From: Rhizobium brockwellii
Lineage (GTDB): Bacteria; Pseudomonadota; Alphaproteobacteria; Rhizobiales; Rhizobiaceae
DNA length: 64,000 bases
Direction of reading: 5' to 3'
Assembly (NCBI RefSeq): GCF_000769405.2
Contig: NZ_CP053441.1
Coordinates: forward strand, 372,001-436,000
The notes under the pieces are model-generated. The model did no database searches and was not told where the DNA came from. It was given only the letters and a program-made list of their open reading frames with translations. The first letter of the stretch is position 1; each line of letters opens with the position of its first letter. The translations under genes were made by a program, and so were the position numbers. Shown here in pieces: positions 35,891-45,263 of this stretch.

Positions 35891-37219
35891 TCAGTAGCCT
35901 CCCTTGCCGGGATACCAGTTTGTGCCGGCGAGCGGGATCTGGGCCATGGCGGCCGCCTCCATCGTCAGCGCGCAAAGATCTTCCGGCTCCAGGTTATGAA
36001 GGTGGTTCTTGCCGCAGGCGCGCGCGATGGTCTGGGCTTCCAGCGTCATAACCTTCAGATAATTGGCAAGACGGCGGCCGGCGGCGATTGGATCAAGTCG
36101 CTTCATCAGTTCCGGGTCCTGCGTCGTGATGCCGGCCGGGTCTTTGCCTTCGTGCCAGTCGTCGTAGGCGCCGGCCGTCGTGCCGAGCTTCTGGTATTCT
36201 TCTTCCCAATGCGGATCGTTGTCGCCGATGGCAACGAGTGCTGCCGTGCCGATGGCAACGGCATCGGCACCCAGCGCCAGTGCCTTCGCCACGTCGGCGC
36301 CCGAACGGATGCCGCCCGAGATGATCAGTTGCACCTTGCGATGCATGCCGAGATCCTGCAGCGCCTGGACCGCGGGGCGGATGCAGGCGAGCGTCGGCAT
36401 GCCGACATTCTCGATGAAGACATCCTGAGTCGCGGCGGTTCCGCCCTGCATGCCATCGAGCACCACCACGTCGGCCCCAGCCTTCACGGCAAGCGCCGTA
36501 TCGTAATAGGGACGCGCGCCGCCGACCTTCACATAGATCGGCTTTTCCCAGTCGGTGATCTCACGCAGTTCCAGGATCTTGATTTCAAGGTCGTCCGGGC
36601 CGGTCCAATCCGGATGACGGCAGGCCGAGCGCTGGTCGATGCCCTTCGGCAGATTGCGCATGTTGGCAACGCGATCGGAGATCTTCTGGCCGAGGAGCAT
36701 GCCACCACCGCCGGGCTTTGCGCCTTGACCGACAACCACTTCGATCGCATCGGCGCGACGCAGATCCTTGGGATTCATGCCGTATCGCGACGGCAGATAC
36801 TGGTAGACCAGCGTCTGCGAATGGCCGCGCTCTTCATCAGTCATCCCACCGTCGCCAGTCGTGGTGGAGGTTCCGGCAATCGTCGCGCCGCGTCCGAGCG
36901 CTTCCTTGGCATTGCCGGACAGCGCACCGAAGCTCATGCCGGCAATGGTGATCGGCGTCTTCAGGTGAATGGGCTTTTTGGCGAAGCGTGCGCCGAGGAC
37001 GACCGACGTGTCGCACTTCTCGCGGTAACCTTCGAGCGGATAGCGCGAGATCGATGCGCCGAGAAACAGCAGGTCATCGAAATGCGGAACCTTCCGTTTG
37101 GTGCCGGCGCCACGGATGTCGTAAATGCCGGTTGCCGCAGCACGGCGGATTTCCGCCAGCGTGTAATCGTCGAAGGTCGCGGACTTGCGCGGCGGGGTAT
37201 AGGGGTTGTGATAGCTCAT
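35891..37219 (-). CDS. mgsC: N-methylglutamate synthase subunit C (FMN glutamate-synthase-like)
   Basis: 442 residues from MSYHNPYTPP; the frame is open far upstream but overlaps mgsB and is not real there. It has the glutamate synthase FMN-barrel fold: SFGALSGNAKEALGRGA, GQGAKPGGGGMLLGQKISD, VVLDGMQGGTAATQD and SGGIRSGADVAKALALGADA. The third subunit of MgsABC, it converts gamma-glutamylmethylamide to N-methylglutamate. 83 bp upstream of gmaS. Confidence 0.92.
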   Translation of the reverse strand: MSYHNPYTPPRKSATFDDYTLAEIRRAAATGIYDIRGAGTKRKVPHFDDLLFLGASISRYPLEGYREKCDTSVVLGARFAKKPIHLKTPITIAGMSFGALSGNAKEALGRGATIAGTSTTTGDGGMTDEERGHSQTLVYQYLPSRYGMNPKDLRRADAIEVVVGQGAKPGGGGMLLGQKISDRVANMRNLPKGIDQRSACRHPDWTGPDDLEIKILELREITDWEKPIYVKVGGARPYYDTALAVKAGADVVVLDGMQGGTAATQDVFIENVGMPTLACIRPAVQALQDLGMHRKVQLIISGGIRSGADVAKALALGADAVAIGTAALVAIGDNDPHWEEEYQKLGTTAGAYDDWHEGKDPAGITTQDPELMKRLDPIAAGRRLANYLKVMTLEAQTIARACGKNHLHNLEPEDLCALTMEAAAMAQIPLAGTNWYPGKGGY

Positions 37220-37233
37220 GATAGTCCCTCGCC

Positions 37234-37920
37234 TTAATACGCGTCGGCGTTGTCGATATTGAAATTGTAGAGCTTGCGGGCAGAGCCGTAACGCTTGAAT
37301 TCCTCGGGCCGTACTTCGGTCACGCCCGCCTTTTCCAGAAGTTCGGCCAGCTTCGTCAGATGCTCGGGACGCAGCTCCTTTTCGATGCAATCGGCACCCA
37401 GGCTCTTGACCGAACCGCGCACGAAGAGCTTCGCTTCGTAGAGCGAATCCCCAAGCGCATCGCCGGCATCGCCGAGCACCACGAGGTGGCCGGACTGGCC
37501 CATGAAGGCGGACATGTGGCCGATATTGCCATGAACGACAATGTCGATGCCCTTCATCGAGATGCCGCAGCGCGATGCCGCATTGCCCTTGATGACAAGG
37601 AGGCCGCCGCGGCCGGTTGCGCCGGCATACTGGCTGGCATCGCCCTCGATGACGACTGTTCCAGACATCATGTTTTCCGCAACACCCGGCCCTGCCGAAC
37701 CATGAACGGTGACGGTCCCACCGTCGTTCATGCCGGCGCAATAATAGCCGACGGATCCCTTCACGTCGACGGTGACGGGCGCATCGATGCCGACGGCAAC
37801 CGAATGGCTGCCGCGCGGATTGACGACTTCGAAGGAAAGATCGTTCGAACCGTTCTGGATGTTGTGCAGGGCGCTGTTGAGTTCACGCAACGGCGTAGTG
37901 GCAAGATCAATGACAGGCAT
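37234..37920 (-). CDS. mgsB: N-methylglutamate synthase subunit B (GXGXG)
   Basis: 228 residues; the ATG ends at 37920, just after the mgsA stop. It forms a right-handed beta-helix of the glutamate synthase GXGXG type, with GTVTVHGSAGPGVAENMMSG, TGRGGLLVIKGNAASRCG and FMGQSGHLVVLGDAGDALGD. It is the structural subunit of MgsABC, homologous to the C-terminal domain of GltB or FwdC. Confidence 0.92.
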   Translation of the reverse strand: MPVIDLATTPLRELNSALHNIQNGSNDLSFEVVNPRGSHSVAVGIDAPVTVDVKGSVGYYCAGMNDGGTVTVHGSAGPGVAENMMSGTVVIEGDASQYAGATGRGGLLVIKGNAASRCGISMKGIDIVVHGNIGHMSAFMGQSGHLVVLGDAGDALGDSLYEAKLFVRGSVKSLGADCIEKELRPEHLTKLAELLEKAGVTEVRPEEFKRYGSARKLYNFNIDNADAY

Positions 37921-37958
37921 GTTTCGATAACCCTTGGAGAATACGCATGAGGCGCCAG

Positions 37959-38867
37959 TCAAGCGACCTTCTGGTGATCCCAGAAATAGACGGTTGCAGG
38001 CTCCGGCTCCCAGACGCGGGCGTTCTCGATGCCGGGCAGATTGACGAGCGCCCGATATTCGGAACCGAAGGCGACATACTGGTCCGTTTCGGCCATGACG
38101 GCGGGCTTGCAGGCGATAGCATCGCGCACGACGCCGAAGCCGGATTTCGTGCCGACGACGAAGGTGAAGAAGCCGTCGAGGTCATCCACCGCGCCTTCCA
38201 GCGCCTGTCCGAGATTCTTGCCCTTGGCCATCTCGGCCGTCAGATAGGCGGCGGCGACCTCGGTATCGTTTTCCGTTTCGAAGGTCATGCCTTCGCGCTT
38301 CAGCTCGCGGCGCAGATTGTTGTGGTTGGACAGCGAGCCATTATGCACCAGGCATTGGTCGGAGCCGGTGGAGAAAGGATGGGCGCCGAGCGTCGTGACG
38401 GCTGATTCCGTCGCCATGCGGGTATGGCCGATGCCGTGGGTGCCGGCCATTGAATTGACCGCGAAGCGGGAGACGACATCCTTCGGCAGGCCGGTTTCCT
38501 TATAGATCTCAATGGCATCGCCGCTGCTCATGATGCGGATGTTCGGACGCAATTCCGAAACGGCTGCCTTGCCCGCATCGAGCAGATCCTTCGCAAGCGT
38601 GACGACGGCGTGCGTGCTCTTAACCTGGATGGCGACCGGTGCGCCAACCGCCTGGCCGAGCTCGGCCTCGAGGCCGGCGAAATCCTTCTTCGGATTGGCC
38701 GACTGGATGGTGATCTTGGCATTGTTGCCGCTGGCGTCGCCATAGATCGCGATACCGGCGCTGTCCGGCCCTCGATCCGTCATCGTTACCAGCATCGAGG
38801 ACAGCAGTGCGCCGAGCTCCGGTTCGAGACTTTTATCCTTGAGGAAGAGACCCACAATTCCGCACAT
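37959..38867 (-). CDS. mgsA: N-methylglutamate synthase subunit A (class II amidotransferase)
   Basis: 302 residues. The N-terminal Cys2 nucleophile (MCGIVGLF) is exposed by Met removal; MTDRGPDSAGIAIYG and HTRMATESAVTTLGAHPF are the class II glutaminase motifs. It is homologous to the glutaminase part of GltB/PurF and handles the methylamide in MgsABC. First gene of the minus-strand methylamine set. An AGATTTTTTCTTTT motif lies 67 bp upstream. Confidence 0.93.
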   Translation of the reverse strand: MCGIVGLFLKDKSLEPELGALLSSMLVTMTDRGPDSAGIAIYGDASGNNAKITIQSANPKKDFAGLEAELGQAVGAPVAIQVKSTHAVVTLAKDLLDAGKAAVSELRPNIRIMSSGDAIEIYKETGLPKDVVSRFAVNSMAGTHGIGHTRMATESAVTTLGAHPFSTGSDQCLVHNGSLSNHNNLRRELKREGMTFETENDTEVAAAYLTAEMAKGKNLGQALEGAVDDLDGFFTFVVGTKSGFGVVRDAIACKPAVMAETDQYVAFGSEYRALVNLPGIENARVWEPEPATVYFWDHQKVA

Positions 38868-38933
38868 GACCAGACCTCCGTTCGTGTTGAGAAAGGACTA
38901 GCAGGTCTGTTTGGGGATTTCAACTCGCAAGAA

Positions 38934-38947
38934 AGATTTTTTCTTTT
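38934..38947. promoter_or_regulatory. Candidate co-regulatory motif upstream of mgsA
   Basis: AGATTTTTTCTTTT, identical to 21377-21390, inside an inverted repeat AAGAAA-GATTT-TTTCTT. It sits in the 88-bp gap between the XRE-cupin gene and mgsA, where the operon promoter is expected. The XRE-cupin protein is the obvious candidate binder. Confidence 0.5.
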
Positions 38948-38955
38948 AAGGCAAG

Positions 38956-39690
38956 TCAGGCTTTCGAGCTCCGCTGAGGATAGGTGATGATCGAAAGGTA
39001 CTTGCTCGGGAGTTTCACCAGTTGCTCCGGCCCATGCGGCGCATCGGCATCGAAGAACAGGCTGTCGCCCGGCTCCATCTGGAAAAGCTGGTCGCCATGG
39101 CGGTAAACGACCACGCCTTCGAGCATGTAGAGAAATTCCATGCCCTCGTGCTGGAAGGTCGGGAAGGTGTCGGAATCGGCCGTCAATGTGATGAGGTAAG
39201 GCTCGACGATGACGCCGCTGGTATTGTTGTCGATATGGCCGAGCAGATTATATTGATGCCCGGCGCGCGTGCCGCGCCGTTCGAGTTCGATGCCCTGCCC
39301 CGCCTTGACGAAGACGGCATTGCGCGGTTCCTCGAAACGGCGGAAGAAGGCCGTCAGTGGTACGCCGAGCGCCCGCGACAGCGATTGCAGCGTCGTCAGC
39401 GACGGCGAGATGTTGCCGTTCTCGATCTTCGACAGCATGCCGAGTGAAATGCCGGTCGCGGCCGCCAGATCGGTGACCGTGATGCCGAGTTTCTTGCGGT
39501 AGGCGCGCACCTCATGGCCTATCGCCATTTCGAGGTTGTTTTCCTTCGGCTCGCGGACGGCGTGCGGATCCTGGGAAAAAGGAGCGCGTCCGCCATGCGC
39601 CTGTTCCGGTTGCTCTGCCGCTTCACGCTTGGATTTCATGGGTTTTCCACCGCCGCCTTCTCTTTTGTCTGAAGGCAACCCTATCGTCAT
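38956..39690 (-). CDS. XRE-family regulator with cupin sensor domain
   Basis: 244 residues. A disordered N-terminus of about 55 residues precedes a helix-turn-helix (VTDLAAATGISLGMLSKIEN, about 73-92). A C-terminal cupin (about 145-235, FQHEGMEFLYMLEGVVVYR and GDSLFFDADAPHGPEQL) would bind a small ligand. GAGGAA precedes the start at 39690; 39639 is an alternative. It is directly upstream of mgsA on the same strand, as in many methylated-amine loci, and is likely the pathway-specific switch. Confidence 0.88.
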   Translation of the reverse strand: MTIGLPSDKREGGGGKPMKSKREAAEQPEQAHGGRAPFSQDPHAVREPKENNLEMAIGHEVRAYRKKLGITVTDLAAATGISLGMLSKIENGNISPSLTTLQSLSRALGVPLTAFFRRFEEPRNAVFVKAGQGIELERRGTRAGHQYNLLGHIDNNTSGVIVEPYLITLTADSDTFPTFQHEGMEFLYMLEGVVVYRHGDQLFQMEPGDSLFFDADAPHGPEQLVKLPSKYLSIITYPQRSSKA

Positions 39691-39718
39691 AGTGAAAATT
39701 CCTCAACCGTGAAGAAAA

Positions 39719-40678
39719 CTATTCCCGCCGCGCCGCGCGCGGAGCGATGCCATAGAGGGCACGAAACATCCGGGAAAAATGGCTCAGACTGGAAAAGCCG
39801 GTAGCCACCGCGATTTCCGAGACGGAGAGCGGGCTCTGCTTCAGCAGGCGATGGGCATGCTGCAGCCTGATCCTGCGGTACTGATCAAGGTAGGTGATGC
39901 CGAGATGGGCCGAAAAGAGCCGGTCGAGATGGCGGGTGGTGACGCCGGCGATGCGCGCCATGGCGGAACGCTCGAGCGGCATCTCGATCGTCTCCTCCAT
40001 CCGTTCGAGAACGCTGAGCAGGCCGGGATGATGGACGCCGTAACGCTGCGCCAGCGAGGCGCGCTGGGGTGCAGCGGGTTCGTTGACCTCTGTATGAAGA
40101 TACCAGTCGCTGACCCGGCGGGCGAAATCCGGCCCCATGCGCTCGGCGATCAGCACATGCATCATGTCGAGCGGTGCGATGCCGCCGCCGCAGGTAATCC
40201 TGTTGCCGTCGATCATGAAGCGCGCCTGGCGCGGCGTGAGAGCCGGGAAGGCTTCGAGAAGGGCGGCCGCATGCTCCCAGTGGATGGTGAAGTCGCGGCC
40301 GCCGAGCAGTCCGGCGGCGGCCATCAGATAGGGACCGCCCGAGATGCCACCGATCCTCACACCTTCGCGCGACAGCTGCCGCAAGCAGGAAAGCACGCCG
40401 GGATACCGCCAGTCGCGGGGCAAGCCGCCGGCGCAGACGAAGGCCGTTCCAAGCCCGGAGCCCCTGACCGGGAGAGGTTCGGCGGGGACGCTTGTGCCCG
40501 AGGAGGAGAGCGCCGGCGCGCCATCCGGCGAGAAGATCTGCAGCCGATAGATCTCGCGTCCGGCCAAGAGATTTGCCGCCCGCAGCGGTTCGGTCGCCGA
40601 AGCATAGGACATCAGCGCAAATCCCGGGATAAGGATGAAGCCGATTGTCTGGACATTTCTACTATCAAGTGAGGACAT
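39719..40678 (-). CDS. GlxA/GbdR-like AraC-family regulator
   Basis: 319 residues. The N-terminal DJ-1/PfpI-like domain (about 10-185, IGFILIPGFALMSYASATEP) lacks an evident catalytic Cys in GGISGGPYLMAAAG. A C-terminal double helix-turn-helix (about 215-315) carries RIRLQHAHRLLKQSPLSVSE and ATGFSSLSHFSRMFRALYG. Family members such as GbdR, SouR and CdhR control betaine, sarcosine and carnitine catabolism. It is divergent from mgdABCD (87-bp gap) and probably activates it. Confidence 0.9.
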   Translation of the reverse strand: MSSLDSRNVQTIGFILIPGFALMSYASATEPLRAANLLAGREIYRLQIFSPDGAPALSSSGTSVPAEPLPVRGSGLGTAFVCAGGLPRDWRYPGVLSCLRQLSREGVRIGGISGGPYLMAAAGLLGGRDFTIHWEHAAALLEAFPALTPRQARFMIDGNRITCGGGIAPLDMMHVLIAERMGPDFARRVSDWYLHTEVNEPAAPQRASLAQRYGVHHPGLLSVLERMEETIEMPLERSAMARIAGVTTRHLDRLFSAHLGITYLDQYRRIRLQHAHRLLKQSPLSVSEIAVATGFSSLSHFSRMFRALYGIAPRAARRE

Positions 40679-40765
40679 GTCTCTTTCTTAGCGATTTATG
40701 TCCCTAATGTGCAAGTCCGCCCGCTTCTTTCTGGCATCATGCAGCTGTTCATTTCGGATTGACCC

Positions 40766-42016
40766 ATGCGCTATTCCGCTCTTTCGATTTTCCTGAACGG
40801 CCTTCGCGGCAACAAAGGCTGGGCGCCAGCCTGGCGCGATCCGGCGCCGAAGCCGCATTACGACGTCATTATCGTCGGCGGCGGCGGCCATGGCCTTGCC
40901 ACCGCCTATTATCTTGCCAAGGAATTCGGTGTCACCAATGTCGCCGTTCTGGAAAAGGGCTATCTCGGCTCCGGTAATATCGGCAGGAACACGACAATCA
41001 TCCGCTCGAACTATCTGCTGCCTGGTAATAATCCCTTCTACGAGCTGTCGATGAAGCTCTGGGAAGGGCTGGAGCAAGACTTCAACTTCAACGCCATGGT
41101 CTCGCAGCGCGGCGTGCTCAACCTCTTCCATTCCGACGCGCAGCGCGACGCCTATACGCGCCGCGGCAACGCCATGCGGCTGCACGGCGTCGACGCCGAG
41201 CTTCTCGACCGGCAGGCGGTGCGCAAGAAATTGCCGTTCCTCGATTTCGACAATGCCCGTTTCCCCATCATGGGTGGCCTGTTCCAGCCGCGCGGCGGCA
41301 CCGTGCGCCACGATGCCGTTGCCTGGGGTTATGCGCGCGGCGCCGATCAGCGCGGCGTCGACATCATCACCCAGTGCGAGGTGACCGGCATCCGCCGCGA
41401 AAATGGTGAGGTGACCGGCGTCGAGACCAGCAAGGGCTTCATCGGCTGCGGCAAGCTGGCGCTCGCAGCAGCCGGCAACTCCACCGTCGTCGCCGATATG
41501 GCCGGCCTTCGCCTGCCGATCGAAAGCCATGTGCTGCAGGCCTTCGTTTCCGAAGGGCTGAAGCCCTTCATCGACACGGTCGTCACCTTCGGCGCCGGGC
41601 ATTTCTACGCGTCCCAGTCGGACAAGGGCGGCCTCGTCTTCGGCGGTGACATCGATGGCTACAATTCCTATGCCCAGCGCGGCAATCTCGCTTCGGTCGA
41701 GCATGTCGCCGAAGCCGGGCTGGCGCTGATCCCGTCGCTGTCGCGCGTGCGTTATCTGCGCTCCTGGGGTGGCGTCATGGATATGAGCATGGACGGCTCG
41801 CCGATCATCGACCGCACCCATATCGACAATCTCTATCTCAACACCGGCTGGTGTTACGGCGGCTTCAAGGCCACGCCCGCCTCCGGCTTCTGCTACGCCC
41901 ATCTGATCGCCCGCGATACGCCGCATCAGACCGCTCGCGCATTCCGGCTCGACCGCTTCGCGCGCGGCTATCCGATCGACGAAAAGGGCGTCGGCGCCCA
42001 GCCCAATCTGCACTGA
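40766..42016 (+). CDS. mgdA: N-methylglutamate dehydrogenase subunit A (sarcosine oxidase beta-like)
   Basis: 416 residues with the FAD-binding motif VIIVGGGGHGLATAYYLAKE (about 33-52), NTTIIRSNY and SWGGVMDMSMDGSPIIDRTH, the SoxB pattern. The SoxB-D-A-G order fits both heterotetrameric sarcosine oxidase and N-methylglutamate dehydrogenase, which are homologous. The gmaS-mgsABC genes next door decide for MgdABCD, which oxidatively demethylates N-methylglutamate to glutamate with transfer of C1 to THF. First gene of the operon. Confidence 0.88.
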   Translation: MRYSALSIFLNGLRGNKGWAPAWRDPAPKPHYDVIIVGGGGHGLATAYYLAKEFGVTNVAVLEKGYLGSGNIGRNTTIIRSNYLLPGNNPFYELSMKLWEGLEQDFNFNAMVSQRGVLNLFHSDAQRDAYTRRGNAMRLHGVDAELLDRQAVRKKLPFLDFDNARFPIMGGLFQPRGGTVRHDAVAWGYARGADQRGVDIITQCEVTGIRRENGEVTGVETSKGFIGCGKLALAAAGNSTVVADMAGLRLPIESHVLQAFVSEGLKPFIDTVVTFGAGHFYASQSDKGGLVFGGDIDGYNSYAQRGNLASVEHVAEAGLALIPSLSRVRYLRSWGGVMDMSMDGSPIIDRTHIDNLYLNTGWCYGGFKATPASGFCYAHLIARDTPHQTARAFRLDRFARGYPIDEKGVGAQPNLH

Positions 42017-42027
42017 GGACATTTAAG

Positions 42028-42309
42028 ATGGCGAGCTTGATTTCCTGTCCTCATTGCGGCGCCCGACCCAAGGAGGAATTTTCGATTCGCGGCGATGCGG
42101 GACTTGCCCGGCCGGCGCCGGATGCCGGTGCGGGGGCCTGGTTCGATTATGTCTATCTGCGCGACAATCCGCGGGGCCGGCACAGCGAATACTGGCACCA
42201 TTCCTCCGGATGCCGCCGCTGGCTGATAGTCGAACGCGATACCGTCACTCATGTGGTCCACGGCGTCAGGGATGCCGCCCTTTCCAAGCTCGGCGGAGAA
42301 CCGGCATGA
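42028..42309 (+). CDS. mgdB: N-methylglutamate dehydrogenase subunit B (SoxD-like)
   Basis: 93 residues, the small zinc-binding subunit: SCPHCGARPKEEF near the N-terminus and EYWHHSSGCRRW near the middle supply Cys/His ligands as in sarcosine oxidase delta. It ends with ATGA shared with the start of mgdC, so translation is coupled. Confidence 0.92.
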   Translation: MASLISCPHCGARPKEEFSIRGDAGLARPAPDAGAGAWFDYVYLRDNPRGRHSEYWHHSSGCRRWLIVERDTVTHVVHGVRDAALSKLGGEPA

Positions 42310-45263
42310 CGAGCTTCCGTCTTTCCTCCGGCGGCCGCATCGATCGTGCCACGACGCTCGGCTTTAATTTCGACGGCAGGCCACTCGAAGGCCATCCGGG
42401 CGATACGCTTGCCTCGGCGCTGCTTGCCAACGGCGTCCAGCTCGTCGGCCGCAGCTTCAAATATCACCGCCCGCGCGGCATCCTGACGGCGGGGGCTGCC
42501 GAACCGAATGCGCTGGTGACGACAGGCAGCGGCGGGCGCACAGAACCAAATACGCGCGCCACGATGATCGAGCTTTACCAGGGGCTGACGGCAAAGAGCC
42601 AGAACCGCTGGCCTTCGCTCAGCTTCGATGTCGGAGCGGTCAACGGGCTGCTGTCGCCTTTCCTCAGCGCCGGTTTCTACTACAAGACCTTCATGTGGCC
42701 GGCAGCCCTCTGGGAAAAGCTCTACGAGCCGGTGATCCGCAAGGCGGCGGGCCTCGGCAGGGCCTCCTACGAGGCCGATCCCGACACTTACGAGAAATGC
42801 TGGGCGCATTGCGATCTGTTGGTGATCGGCGCCGGCCCCGCCGGTCTTGCCGCAGCACTCACCGCCGGCCGCGCCGGTGCGCGCGTCATCCTCGCCGACG
42901 AGGGATCCGAACTCGGCGGCAGCCTGCTTTCCGACAGCGGCACCGTCGACGGCAAGCCGGCGGGCGCGCTTCTCGGCGAGCTGCTTGCCGAACTGGCGAG
43001 CCTGGAGAACGTGCGCCGTCTGCCGCGCATGACGGTGTTCGGCTGGTACGACGACAATGTCTTCGGTGCGGTCGAACGGGTGCAGAAGCATGTGGCGATG
43101 CCCGACCCGGAACGCCCCGTCGAACGGTTGTGGCGCATCGTCGCCCGCCAGGCGATCCTTGCGACCGGCGCCGAAGAGCGGCCGCTCGTCTTCGGCGGCA
43201 ACGATATTCCCGGTGTGATGATGGCAGGCGCCATGCGCAGCTATCTCAATCGACAAGCGGTCGCGCCCGGCAGAAGCACGGTCATCTTCACCACCAACGA
43301 TGCCGGATATCGCACCGCCGCCGATCTCGAGGCCGCCGGCCTCGCAGTTGCGGCGATCGTCGACAGCCGCGTGGATGCAGGCGAAAGCTGGCAGGGCCGC
43401 GCCGAAGTGCTGAAGGGCGCCAGGCTCATCGATGCGTTTGGCGGCAAGCGCCTGCGCGGCGTCAGCGTCGAAACCGCAACCGGCACCCGTCGGATTGAAG
43501 CGGATGCGCTTGCCATGTCGGGCGGCTGGAGCCCGATCATTCATCTTGCCTGCCATCGCGGTGCAAAACCGCAATGGTCGGACGAGGCCTCGGCGTTTCT
43601 GGCGCCCGTCCAGCAGGAAGGTCTGGCCGTTGCCGGCTCGGCCGCCGGCCTTGCGCAAACGGCGACCTGCCTCGGGGATGGCGCCGCAAAGGCAGCGGCG
43701 GCGCTGAAGGCGATCGGTTTCGCAGCGGCGGAGCCGGCCTTTGCCGCGGCGTCCGAGACGGCTGCACAGGCAAAGCCGCTTTGGTCGATCAAGGGTTCGA
43801 AGGGCAAGGCTTTCGTCGATTATCAGAACGACGTGCATCTCAAGGATTTGGGCCTCGCCGTCCGCGAAGGCTACGGCCATGTCGAACTCGCCAAGCGTTA
43901 CACGACATCAGGCATGGCGACCGACCAGGGCAAGCTTTCCAACATCAACGCCATCGGCATTCTCGCCGAGGCGCGCGGCGTGTCGCCCGCCGAGGTGGGA
44001 ACGACGACCTTCCGGCCCTTCTATACGCCGGTTTCCTTCGGCGCCTTGACCGGGACATCGCGCGGCAAACATTTCCAGCCGGCCCGCAAATCGCCGCTGC
44101 ATGGCTGGGCTGAGAAGAACGGCGCGGTCTTCGTCGAAACCGGCCTCTGGTACCGGTCCGCCTGGTTCCCGCGCCCCGGCGAGACGACCTGGCGCGAAAG
44201 CGTCGACCGCGAGGTGCTGAACATCCGGAAGAATGCCGGCCTCTGCGACGTCTCGACCTTCGGCAAGATCGAAATATCAGGCAAGGATGCCGCGACCTTC
44301 CTCGATCGCATCTATTGCAACGGCTTCGCCAAGCTCGCCGTCGGCAAGGCGCGTTACGGCATCATGCTGCGTGAGGATGGCTTCATTTATGATGACGGCA
44401 CCACCAGCCGGTTCAGTGACGACCATTTCTTCATGACGACGACGACCGCACTTGCCGCCGGTGTGCTGACCCATCTCGAATTTTGCGCCCAGACGCTCTG
44501 GCCGGAACTCGACGTCTGCTTCGCCTCCTCGACCGATCAATGGGCGCAGATGGCCGTCGCCGGGCCGAAGTCGCGTACCATTCTCCAGGAGATCGTCGAC
44601 GAGGACTTGTCGGATGCGGCCTTCCCCTTCATGAGCGCCCGCAAGGTCTCCCTCTTCGGTGGCCGCCTCGAAGGCCGGCTCTTCCGGATCTCCTTCTCCG
44701 GTGAACTCGCCTACGAACTGGCAGTACCGGCCGGCTACGGCGAAGGTGTTGCCGATGCGATCATGTCGGCGGGCGAGAAACATGGCATCTGCGCCTATGG
44801 CGCCGAAGCGCTCGGCGTCATGCGCATCGAAAAGGGCCATGTCACCCATGCCGAGATCAACGGCACGGTGACGCCTGGTGATCTCGGTTTCGGCCGCATG
44901 GTTTCATCAACCAAGCCGGATTTCATCGGCAAGGCAATGCTTGCCCGCGAAGGACTGCAGGATCCTGAGCGGCCGCGCCTTGTCGGCGTCAAGCCGCTCA
45001 ATCCGGCAAGCGGCTTCCGCACCGGCTCGCATATTCTTGCCGACGGCGTTGCCGCGACGCTCGAAAACGACCAGGGCTATGTCACATCAAGCGCCTTTTC
45101 GCCGGGGCTCGGCCATACGATCGGCCTGGCGCTCGTCAGGCGTGGTCCGGAGCGCATCGGTGAAAAGGTGACGGTCTGGAACGGCCTGCGCAACGAATTC
45201 ACCGATGCGGTGCTCTGCCATCCCGTCTTCATCGACCCCGAAAACGAGAAGCTCCATGCGTGA
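42306..45263 (+). CDS. mgdC: N-methylglutamate dehydrogenase subunit C (SoxA-like)
   Basis: 985 residues, the large subunit. It has an N-terminal 2Fe-2S-ferredoxin-like fold (YHRPRGILTAG), a dinucleotide domain (LVIGAGPAGLAAALTAGRAG near 176-195), NAD-type elements through about 560, and a C-terminal GcvT tetrahydrofolate domain (about 600-985, with ISFSGELAYELAVPAGYGEG). It receives the methyl carbon as 5,10-methylene-THF. It overlaps mgdB by 4 bp and mgdD by 8 bp. Confidence 0.92.
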   Translation: MTSFRLSSGGRIDRATTLGFNFDGRPLEGHPGDTLASALLANGVQLVGRSFKYHRPRGILTAGAAEPNALVTTGSGGRTEPNTRATMIELYQGLTAKSQNRWPSLSFDVGAVNGLLSPFLSAGFYYKTFMWPAALWEKLYEPVIRKAAGLGRASYEADPDTYEKCWAHCDLLVIGAGPAGLAAALTAGRAGARVILADEGSELGGSLLSDSGTVDGKPAGALLGELLAELASLENVRRLPRMTVFGWYDDNVFGAVERVQKHVAMPDPERPVERLWRIVARQAILATGAEERPLVFGGNDIPGVMMAGAMRSYLNRQAVAPGRSTVIFTTNDAGYRTAADLEAAGLAVAAIVDSRVDAGESWQGRAEVLKGARLIDAFGGKRLRGVSVETATGTRRIEADALAMSGGWSPIIHLACHRGAKPQWSDEASAFLAPVQQEGLAVAGSAAGLAQTATCLGDGAAKAAAALKAIGFAAAEPAFAAASETAAQAKPLWSIKGSKGKAFVDYQNDVHLKDLGLAVREGYGHVELAKRYTTSGMATDQGKLSNINAIGILAEARGVSPAEVGTTTFRPFYTPVSFGALTGTSRGKHFQPARKSPLHGWAEKNGAVFVETGLWYRSAWFPRPGETTWRESVDREVLNIRKNAGLCDVSTFGKIEISGKDAATFLDRIYCNGFAKLAVGKARYGIMLREDGFIYDDGTTSRFSDDHFFMTTTTALAAGVLTHLEFCAQTLWPELDVCFASSTDQWAQMAVAGPKSRTILQEIVDEDLSDAAFPFMSARKVSLFGGRLEGRLFRISFSGELAYELAVPAGYGEGVADAIMSAGEKHGICAYGAEALGVMRIEKGHVTHAEINGTVTPGDLGFGRMVSSTKPDFIGKAMLAREGLQDPERPRLVGVKPLNPASGFRTGSHILADGVAATLENDQGYVTSSAFSPGLGHTIGLALVRRGPERIGEKVTVWNGLRNEFTDAVLCHPVFIDPENEKLHA

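Noticed and set aside
37220..37741. Upstream extension of the mgsC reading frame
   Set aside because: The extra codons overlap most of mgsB in another frame, are rich in Arg, and the ATG at 37219 gives the family's normal N-terminus.
40688..42022. 444-codon minus-strand ORF opposite mgdA
   Set aside because: No family similarity; the plus strand carries a complete SoxB-like protein.
42249..43880. 543-codon minus-strand ORF opposite mgdC
   Set aside because: The plus strand encodes an unmistakable SoxA-like subunit overlapping its neighbours by 4 and 8 bp.
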